Assembly: GCA_039090855.1 (NCBI GenBank)
Contig: CM077034.1
Coordinates: 10,680,984 to 10,744,983, forward strand
Source of the DNA: Macrothele yani
Lineage: Eukaryota > Arthropoda > Arachnida > Araneae > Macrothelidae
Length of the DNA: 64,000 nucleotides
Direction: 5' to 3'
Positions 56,200 through 64,000 of the stretch are shown here, in pieces. The position numbers were made by a program, and so were the translations under genes. The notes under the pieces were generated by a model. It did not search any database and was not told the origin of the DNA. It saw only the letters and a list, made by a program, of their open reading frames with translations. Position 1 is the first letter of the stretch, and the number at the start of each line of letters is the position of its first letter.

Positions 56200-58510
56200 T
56201 TTGAGCATTTTTCAGCCAGCAGACAATAACCCTGCAATATTTGCTGGACTTTCCCAGTTTTCCCAATCCCTACTTTTTTCCTTTTCTAACCTATTCTTTA
56301 AAATTTTCATTGCAAGAATGAATTCCAGTACTATTTGTGGACTTTTCCCAGTTTTTCCAATCAACTACTCTTTTTCTTTTCTTTTTTACCCTTTTCTTAA
56401 AAAATTTTGTTGCGAGAAAGAATTCTAGTATTATTTGTATAACCCTTTTCTTAAAAATTTTCATTGCTCACCATTTTCTTACAAATTTTCATTGCAAGAA
56501 AGAATTCTGGTACTATTTGCGGACTTTTCCCAGTTTTTCCAATCAACTACTCTTTTTCTTTTCTTTTTTACCCTTTTCTTAAAAAATTTTGTTGCGAGAA
56601 AGAATTCTAGTATTATTTGCATAACCCTTTTCTTAAAAATTTTCATTGTTCACCATTTTCTTACAAATTTTCATTGCAAGAAAGAATTCTGGCACTATTT
56701 GCAGACTTTTCCCAGTTTTTCCAAATAACTACTCTTTTTCTTTTCTTTTTTACCCTTTTCTTAGAAATTTTCATTGCAAGAAAGAATTCTAGTACTATTT
56801 GTGGACTTTTCTCAGTTTTTCCAATCAACTACTCTTTTCTTTTCTATTCTTTTCTTAAAAATTTTCATTGGAAGAAAGAATTTTAGTACTATTTGTGGAC
56901 TTTTCCCAGTTTTTCCAATCAACTACTCTTTTTCTTTTCTTTTTTACCCTTTTCTTAAAAAAATTTGTTGCGAGAAAGAATTCTAGTATTATTTGCATAA
57001 CCCTTTTCTTAAAAATTTTCATTGTTCACCATTTTCTTACAAATTTTCATTGCAAGAAAGAATTCTGGCACTATTTGCAGACTTTTCCCAGTTTTTCCAA
57101 ATAACTACTCTTTTTCTTTTCTTTTTTACCCTTTTCTTAGAAATTTTCATTGCAAGAAAGAATTCTAGTACTATTTGTGGACTTTTCTCAGTTTTTCCAA
57201 TCAACTACTCTTTTCTTTTCTATTCTTTTCTTAAAAATTTTCATTGGAAGAAAGAATTTTAGTACTATTTGTGGACTTTTCCCAGTTTTTCCAATCAACT
57301 ACTCTTTTTCTGTTCTTTTTTACCCTTTTCTTAAAAATTTTCATTGCAAGAAAGAATTCTAGTACTATTTGTGGACTTTTCTCAGTTTTTCCAATCAACT
57401 ACTCTTTTCTTTTCTATTCTTTTCTTAAAAATTTTCATTGGAAGAAAGAATTTTAGTACTATTTGTGGACTTTTCCCAGTTTTTCCAATCAACTACTCTT
57501 TTTCTTTTCTTTTTTACCCTTTTCCTAAAAAATTTTGTTGCGAGAAAGAATTCTAGTATTATTTGCATAACCCTTTTCTTAAAAATTTTCATTGTTCACC
57601 ATTTTCTTACAAATTTTCATTGCAAGAAAGAATTCTGGCACTATTTGCAGACTTTTCCCAGTTTTTCCAATCAACTACTCTTTTTCTTTTCTTTTTTACC
57701 CTTTTCTTAGAAATTTTCATTGCAAGAAAGAATTCTAGTACTATTTGTGGACTTTTCTCAGTTTTTCCAATCAACAATTTTTCTTTTCTTAAAAATTTTC
57801 ATTGGAAGAAAGAATTCCAGTACTATTTGTGGACTTTTCCCAGTTTTTCCAATCAACTACTCTTTTTCTTTTCTTTTTTAACCTTTTCTTAAAAAATTTT
57901 GTTGCGAGAAAGAATTATAGTATTATTTGTATAACCCTTTTCTTAAAAATTTTCATTGTTCACCATTTTCTTACAAATTTTTATTGCAAGAAAGAATTCT
58001 GGCACTATTTGCAGACTTTTCCTAGTTTTTCCAAACAACTACTCTTTTTCTTTTCTTCCTTACCCTTTTCTTAGAAAATGTCATTGCAATAAAAAATTCT
58101 AGTACTATTTGTGGACTTTTCCAAGTTTTTGCAATCAACTACTCTTTTTCGTTTCAAACCTTTTCTTAAAAAATTTTATTGCAAGAAAGAATTTAGTATT
58201 ATTTTATTTGTGAACTTTTCCCAGTTTTTCCAATCAAGTACTCTTTTTCTTTTCTTTTCTATTCTTTTCTTAAAAATTTTCATTAGAAGAAAGAATTCTA
58301 GTACTATTTGTGGACTTTTCCCAGTTTTTCCAATCAACTACTCTCTTTCTTTTCTTTTTTACCCTTTTCTTAAAAATTTTCATTGCAAGAAAGAATTCTA
58401 GTACTATTTGTGGACTTTCCCCAGTTTTTCCAATCCCTACTCTTTTTCTTTTGTTTTTCTTTTTAAACCTTTTCTTAAAAAATTTCGTTCCAAGAAAGAA
58501 CTCTAGTACT
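56200..58510 (+). repeat. Pyrimidine-rich satellite, about 94-100-bp units
   Basis: Roughly 24 units of TACTATTTGTGGACTTTTCC + CAGTTTTTCCAATCAACTAC + TCTTTTTCTTTTC… + TTGCAAGAAAGAATTCTAG. Sets of four units repeat as blocks: the block at 56617-56886 recurs at 56993-57262, 376 bp later, with almost no change. Some units have a deleted middle (CATAACCCTTTTCTT). Confidence 0.88.
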
Positions 58511-60714
58511 ATTTGTCAACTTTTCACAAAAAAAATGAAAAATCAAGAACAATTTTCAAATTTGGGAGGGGAGGATATAAATTTTCAGGATTTTTCCAGG
58601 ATGCTAAAGGTTGTGTGAGCTTAGTCATGTGTCCAAATGCTTAAGACATCCAAGAAATGACCCCCAAAAATTTTTAGTAACACTTCTTTTCACAGGAGTT
58701 TTTTCAGTTTTTCTAATCCCTACTGTTTTTCTTTTCTTTTTTAACCTTTTCTTAGAAATTTTATTTGCAAGAAAGAATTCTAATACTGTTTGTCGACTTT
58801 TCACAAAAAAATGAAAAATCAAGGACAATTTTCAAGGCTCTGGGGGGTGGAGGAGGGGTTATAAATGTTCAGGACTTTTCCAGGATGCCAGAGGTTGTGT
58901 GAACTTAGTCATGTGTCCAAATGCTTAAGACATCCAAGAAATGACCCCCAAAATTTTTTAGTAACACTTTTTTTCACAGGAGTTTTCCCAGTTTATCTAA
59001 TCCCTACTCTTTTTCTGTTTTTTTTTTAACCTTTTCTTAAAAATTTTCTTTGCAACAAAGAATTCTAGTACTGTTTGTCGACTTTTCACAAAAAAAAAAA
59101 AAAAATGAAAAATCAAGGACAATTTTCAAGGCTGGGGTGTGTGTGTGTGTAAATTTTCAGGACTTTTCCAGGATGCCAGAGGTTGTGTGAACTTAGTCAT
59201 GTGTCCAAATGCTTAAGACATCCAAGAAATGACCCCCAAAATTTTTTACTAACACTTTTTTTCACAGGAGTTTTCCCAGTTTATCTAATCCCTACTCTTT
59301 TTCTGTTTTTTTTTAACCCTTTCTTAAAAATTTTCTTTGCAACAAAGAATTCTAGTACTGTTTGTCAACTTTTCACAAAAAAAAAAAAAAAAAATGAAAA
59401 ATCAAGGACAATTTTCAAGGCTGGGGGTGTGTGTGTAAATTTTCAGGACTTTTCCAGGATGCCAGAGGTTGTGTGAACTTAGTCATGTGTCCAAATGCTT
59501 AAGACATCCAAGAAATGACCCCCAAAATTTTTTAGTAACACTTTTTTTCACAGGAGTTTTCCCAGTTTATCTAATCCCTACTCTTTTTCTGTTTTTTTTT
59601 AACCCTTTCTTAAAAATTTTCTTTGCAACAAAGAATTCTAGTACTGTTTGTCAACTTTTCACAAAAAAAAAAAAATGAAAAATCAAGGACAATTTTCAAG
59701 GCTGGGGGTGTGTGTGTAAATTTTCAGGACTTTTCCAGGATGCCAGAGGTTGTGTGAACTTAGTCATGTGTCCAAATGCTTAAGACATCCAAGAAATGAC
59801 CCCCAAAATTTTTTACTAACACTTTTTTTCACAGGAGTTTTCCCAGTTTATCTAATCCCTACTCTTTTTCTGTTTTTTTTTTAACCTTTTCTTAAAAATT
59901 TTCTTTGCAACAAAGAATTCTAGTACTGTTTGTCGACTTTTCACAAAAAAAAAAAATGAAAAATCAAGGACAATTTTCAAGGCTGGGGGGTGTGTGTGTG
60001 TGTAAATTTTCAGGACTTTTCCAGGATGCCAGAGGTTGTGTGAACTTAGTCATGTGTCCAAATGCTTAAGACATCCAAGAAATGAAACTCAAACATTTTT
60101 AGTGACACTTTTTTTCACAGGAGTTTTCCCAGTTTATCTAATCCCTACTCTTTTTCTTTTTCTTTTTAAACCTTTTCTTAAAAATTTTCTTTGCAAGAAA
60201 GAATTCTAGTACTGTTTGTCGACTTTTCACAAAAAAATGAAAAATCAAGGACAATTTTCAAGGCTCCGGGGGTGGAGGGAGAGGGGGGTTATAAATTTTC
60301 AGGACTTTTCTAGGATGCCAGAGGTTGTGTGAACTTAGTCATGTGTCCAAATGCTTAAGACATCCAAGAAATGACCCCCAAAAATTTTTAGTAACACTTT
60401 TTCACGGGAGTTTTCCCAGTTTTTCTAATTCCTACTCTTTTTCTTTTCTTTTTTAACCTTTTCTTAGAAATTTTCTTTGCAAGAAAGAATTCTAGTACTA
60501 TTTGTGGACTTTCCCCAGTTTTTCCAATCCCTACTCTTTTTCTTTTGTTTTTCTTTTTAAACCTTTTCTTAAAAAATTTCGTTCCAAGAAAGAATTCTAG
60601 TACTATTTGTCGACTTTTCACAAAAAAAAAATTAAAAATCAAGAACAATTTTCAAATTTGGGAGGGGAGAGGATATAAATTTTCAGGACTTTTCCACGAT
60701 GCTAAAGGTTGTGT
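58511..60714 (+). repeat. Longer satellite units (about 285 bp), seven copies, containing the same core
   Basis: Landmark CATGTGTCCAAATGCTTAAG recurs about every 285 bases from 58627 to about 60340. Each unit joins the 94-bp type core to a new segment with AAAATCAAGGACAATTTTCA, a (GT)n tract of varying length and CAGGACTTTTCCAGGATGCC. The last unit reverts to the short type and stops at 60714, where the Tc1-like copy starts. Confidence 0.88.
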
Positions 60715-61628
60715 CCACTGCGACGCAAATCCGAGCTGCCGTTGCACCTGAGGTGACTGTGCGAACAATCCGCAACCGTCTACTGGATGCAGGACTACGT
60801 GCATGTGTGCCTCTGGCATGTGTACCTCTGACTCCAGCCCACCGTCAGGAACGGCTGCAGTGGTGTCGCCAACGTCTGCACTGGAGAACGCAATGGCGAT
60901 CTGTCGTGTTCAGCGATGAAAGCAGATTCTGCTTGGGAGCCTCCGATGGCCGTATGCGTGTTCGCAGACGCACAGAGGAGCGTCTCCACCCTTCTTGCAT
61001 CCGCCAGCGACACACAGGGCCTACACCTGGTCTCCTGGTGTGGGGAGCAATCAGCTATCACTCCTGTACACAACTAGTGTTTGTACCGGGTACGTTAAAC
61101 AGCACCTCCTACATCAACATCATTCAGCCCGTTGTTGTGCCATTGGTAAGGTCGGTCCATCGTGGTGTTTTACAGCAAGATAACGCACGCCCACACACGG
61201 CACGTGCAACGCAACATGCACTTCAGGGTGTGAGACAACTTCCATGGCCACCGGATTTGTCCCCCATTGAGCACGTGTGGGATTTTATGGGACAACGACT
61301 TATTCGGTCTCCACGGCCAGCCGCGACCATCCCCGATTTACGCGTCCAGGTTGAGGATGCTTGGAACTCAATACCCCAAACTTACATCCAACATCTGTAC
61401 GACAGACTCCATGCCAGAATTGCACAGTGTGACGCAGTTCGTGGCGGTTCAACCTCGTACTAACCATGTTACATGGAAATGTTATTTTTCAGTTTACCAG
61501 CAAATACAGCTGTATTTTGCCATAATGTTTTGATCACGTTATCCTCTGTATTCCGTTATTATGCTGTATAAATTTCGCTGGTATCAGACGTCTCCTTCTT
61601 GGTGTTCTTTTTTCACTTTCCGCCAGTG
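60715..61628 (+). mobile_element. Second copy of the Tc1-like element, 5'-truncated
   Basis: It begins abruptly in transposase sequence (TCCACTGCGACGCAAATCCG) joined to satellite, and ends with the intact terminal repeat TTTCACTTTCCGCCAGTG at 61628, followed by TATA. The family is identical to 11153-12559. The left terminal repeat and N-terminal domain are lost. Confidence 0.9.
60716..61463 (+). pseudogene. Tc1-like transposase, catalytic domain open, N-terminus replaced by satellite
   Basis: About 249 codons are open from TATQIRAAVAPEVTVRTIRN through FSDESRF (first Asp), LQQDNARPHTARATQ (second Asp) and PPDLSPIEHVWDFMG (Glu) to GGSTSY and TAA. The catalytic residues are intact, unlike the copy at 11318-12316. 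The spacing between the second Asp and the Glu is 29 residues. An ATG at 60699 in the satellite would give a chimeric start (MLKVVS…). Without the DNA-binding domain it should not be active. Confidence 0.85.
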
Positions 61629-61782
61629 TATATATGACGAACTGTTTATGAAGTACTAAGCTTAATCTATATAAAAAAAAAGAAGACAGAGTGTGTGTCA
61701 GTCATAACTCGACTGGAAATTGTAATAATATCTTCAAAATATAGCAGATTGGAAGACATCGAGTACAAATGAAAGTACAATA
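61629..61782. other. Short unassigned interval
   Basis: About 150 bases between two elements, with an A-run at 61673-61682. Nothing recognised. Confidence 0.5.
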
Positions 61783-61902
61783 CAGTGCGATTCAAAAAGA
61801 AGTATACAGTTTCAATGCACTATAAAACAAGAACAATGTAAGATATTTTATGTTACCTGTAACAGAATTGTAGGGGAATGTTTCAAGTTCTTTTAGAGAC
61901 AG

Positions 61903-62200
61903 TCACAGATGTTCTACGTGTGCACCCTTAGTCACACGACACACATTGAGCAGGTAATCCATTTCCGCCCAAACACGAGGTAAGATATCTGAATCTAGTG
62001 CAGTGATAGTGGCTGGGATACGCTGTTTCAGCTCCGCTAGATCAACAGGAAGGGGAGGGGCTAATACCTTGTCCTTTACGTACCTCCACAGGAAAGAGTC
62101 ACAAGGTGTTAAAGTCAGGACTTCTGGGTGGCCATTGGGTCAGTGGCATGTTGTAGTCCGCGGCTCGTGCAATCCATCGGTGAGGAAGATGTTCATCGAC
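61903..62200 (-). pseudogene. C-terminal transposase fragment of the 61.8-63.2 kb element
   Basis: Minus-strand translation gives LTPCDSFLWRYVKDKVLAPP (third catalytic Asp region), PVDLAELKQRIPATITALDS and the end VCRVTKGAHVEHL with a stop at 61905-61903. This is the usual tail of mariner/IS630-like transposases whose third acidic residue lies in a 'CD.FLW' motif. The first two catalytic regions are missing. The start was not assigned. Confidence 0.75.
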
Positions 62201-62204
62201 TGAC

Positions 62205-63233
62205 TAGTCATAAGACACATGCGCTATCGCCTACATCACTTCCCTCAGTAGCAGGACACAAACTTTATTAGTACATCTACCTAACGGTTACCAGTTGTGG
62301 TCCGTGTCTTCAACTGTTACTGTTTTACAGCATCTGGAAACTGTATACTTCTTTATGAATCAGGGTGTATATAGCCTACGTCACTTCCCTCAGTAGCAGG
62401 ACACAAACTTTATGAGTACATCTACCTAACGGTTCACTATTGTGTTCCGTGTCTTCAACTGTTACTGTTTTACAGCATCTGGAAACTGTATACTTCTTTA
62501 TGCATCAGGGTGTATATAGCCTACGTCACTTCCCTCAGTAGCAGGACACAAACTTTATCAGTACATCTACCTAACGGTTACCAGTTGTGGTCCGTGTCTT
62601 CAACTGTTACTGTTTTACAGCATCTGGAAACTACTTCTTTATTCATAAGGGTGTATATAGCCTAAGTCACTTCCCTCAGTAGCAGGACACAAACTTTATC
62701 AGTACATCTACCTAACGGTTACCAGTTGTGGTCCGTGTCTTCAACTGTTACTGTTTTACAGCATCTGGAAACTGTATACTTCTTTATGAATCAGGGTGTA
62801 TGTAACCTACGTCACTTCCCTCAGTAGCAGGACACAAACTTTATGAGTACATCTAAATAACAGTTCACTATTGTGTTCCGTGTCTTCAACTGTTACTCTT
62901 TTACAACATCTGGAAACTGTATACTTCATTATGCATCAGGGTGTATATAGCCTACGTCACTTCCCTCAGTAGCAGGACACAAACTTTATGAGTACATCTA
63001 CCTAACGGTTACCAGTTGTGGTCCGTGTCTTCAACTGTTACTGTTTTACAGCATCTGGAAACTGTATACTTCTTTATGAATCAGGGTGTATATAGCCTAC
63101 GTCACTTCCCTCAGTAGCAGGACACAAACTTTATGAGTACATCTACCTAACGGTTCACTATTGTGGTCCGTGTCTTCAACTGTTACTGTTTTACAGCATC
63201 TGGAAACTGTATACTACTCTATGAATCACCCTG
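62205..63233. repeat. Seven tandem copies of the element's terminal region, about 144 bp
   Basis: Landmark CTTCCCTCAGTAGCAGGACA at about 62238, 62386, 62529, 62668, 62815, 62958 and 63102. Each unit contains CAACTGTTACTGTTTTACAG and GGAAACTGTATACTTCTTTA. Units alternate between two types (CGGTTACCAGTTGTGG and CGGTTCACTATTGTG), so part of the array may have doubled as pairs. Confidence 0.9.
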
Positions 63234-63235
63234 TA

Positions 63236-64000
63236 CAACAAGTACAATACGTTGGAAGTCCTAAGTACAAATTTCCCAGGTGTCTGAAGAGAAATAAGCG
63301 GGAAAAGGTCTGAAGATACTCAAATAACGTGTGAAACAGTGATATGAACTTGAACTTGTGACTTCCTTATACGGAAGATATACATGAAGTATCTAGTGAT
63401 ATGAATAGTTGTTCAACTATGACTTGGAAAAGGTCTATATAAGTTCTGCTTAAATTCTGGGAGGTGCATGAACCTGTGCACAACATTTCCAACTCTTTGT
63501 ATTCTGTAATTTTCCCGATTATACAGTATGTCAAATAGTGGTAGCATAAATCATTCCTTATTCACAGTTCTTTTATCATTCATGCAACTGAACCATTCAT
63601 TAATAAACATCCAAATGAATTATCCCATTTCCATGCTGTCACTTACTGAGTAAATCCCTCATTGAAAGAATCCGCTTTGGGCTTTCACTACCACAGTTCT
63701 TTCTGAACCTGTCTAAAAGATTGACAGCATTTCAACCATTTACTATGAATGATCTGCCATACCCCAGCTCATGGCAAACAATTTGTACACATCATTCAAA
63801 TGAATGGCATTCACATATCATTCCCATTCTTAAGTTTCACCTTTATTTCCTAGCTGACTGCTCACTCATATAACAGTTGACACTTATAAATTGCCGGCAT
63901 TACTTTTCTTATTGGGAATTCAAAAGAAGGCATTCATGTATCATTCCCATTCTTAAGTTTCACCATTATTTCCTAGCTGACTGCTCACTCACATAACAGT
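63236..64000. repeat. Mostly unassigned; 72-bp direct repeat at the window edge
   Basis: GGCATTCACATATCATTCCC… (63804-63875) recurs as GGCATTCATGTATCATTCCC… (63929-64000), offset by 125 bases. The end of the window cuts the second copy, so a longer array may follow. No TE or gene was recognised in the preceding 560 bases. Confidence 0.6.

Larger units (their letters stand above)
61783..63233 (-). mobile_element. Mariner-superfamily element with an expanded terminal region
   Basis: Ends CAGTGCGATTCAAAAAGAAG (61783) and …TACTCTATGAATCACCCTG (63233) are inverted repeats with mismatches, flanked by TA. The left half holds the C-terminal part of a transposase on the minus strand. The right half (about 62205-63233) is seven tandem copies, about 144 bp each, of the terminal region, each repeating TTCTTTATGAATCAGGGTGT, the inner edge of the terminal repeat. 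Confidence 0.82.

Noticed and set aside
56200..58510. Phe/Ser-rich open frames of 70-109 codons
   Set aside because: They are translations of a pyrimidine-rich satellite and recur in every unit.

Overview
This is eukaryotic, arthropod-type DNA and very probably comes from an insect with a large, repeat-rich genome. I cannot name the species. There is no bacterial gene organisation, CRISPR array or rRNA. Nearly every recognisable protein fragment belongs to a transposable element (TE): Tc1, mariner and IS630-like transposases, hAT ends, RTE-like LINEs and Penelope-like elements (PLEs). Between them lie tRNA-derived SINEs and very long tandem arrays.

Layout. 0-7 kb: a short palindromic repeat, a five-copy tRNA-SINE array (461-1935), a decayed Tc1 (2746-4260), a hAT remnant, a decayed mariner (4700-5973) and a second SINE family partly in inverted orientation. 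7.1-10.6 kb: a 17-unit SINE array enclosed by one target-site duplication (TSD). 11-16 kb: a Tc1-like element, then a PLE split by a mariner, then an inverted PLE terminus with a hammerhead-ribozyme motif. 16-18 kb: a 197-bp satellite derived from a third SINE family. 18-29.5 kb: one transposase gene broken by an internal 38-bp minisatellite, a SINE multimer and a 7.1-kb foldback-like element, which itself contains a palindromic PLE endonuclease array and two expanded satellites. 30-34 kb: a composite PLE with a perfect 67-bp hairpin and a hammerhead motif, then an RTE LINE. 34-36 kb: a mariner with an internal 68-bp minisatellite. 36.5-48.3 kb: a Tc1/IS630-like remnant split by two hAT-type elements with 8-bp TSDs, each carrying its own satellite (16 x 207 bp; about 117 x 41 bp). 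48.4-51.7 kb: tandem LINE 3' ends into which a 721-codon-open RTE copy inserted. 52.6-53.8 kb: a mariner remnant. 53.8-60.7 kb: a hairpin-rich array and a pyrimidine-rich satellite. 60.7-64 kb: a truncated Tc1-like copy fused to that satellite, then a mariner-superfamily element with an expanded end.

Host genes. The only sequence that looks like ordinary spliced coding DNA is on the minus strand. One candidate is a 74-codon open exon plus a short terminal exon (55732-56039) with good splice signals. A weaker pair lies at 18173-18379. I cannot identify either product.

The theme of the window is tandem conversion of TE pieces. SINEs, transposase codons, PLE endonuclease segments, LINE 3' ends, foldback arms and hAT interiors have all become arrays. 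In several cases one TSD pair encloses the whole array, which shows that expansion followed insertion. All functional statements are read from sequence and family knowledge; no alignment, folding or database search was run.
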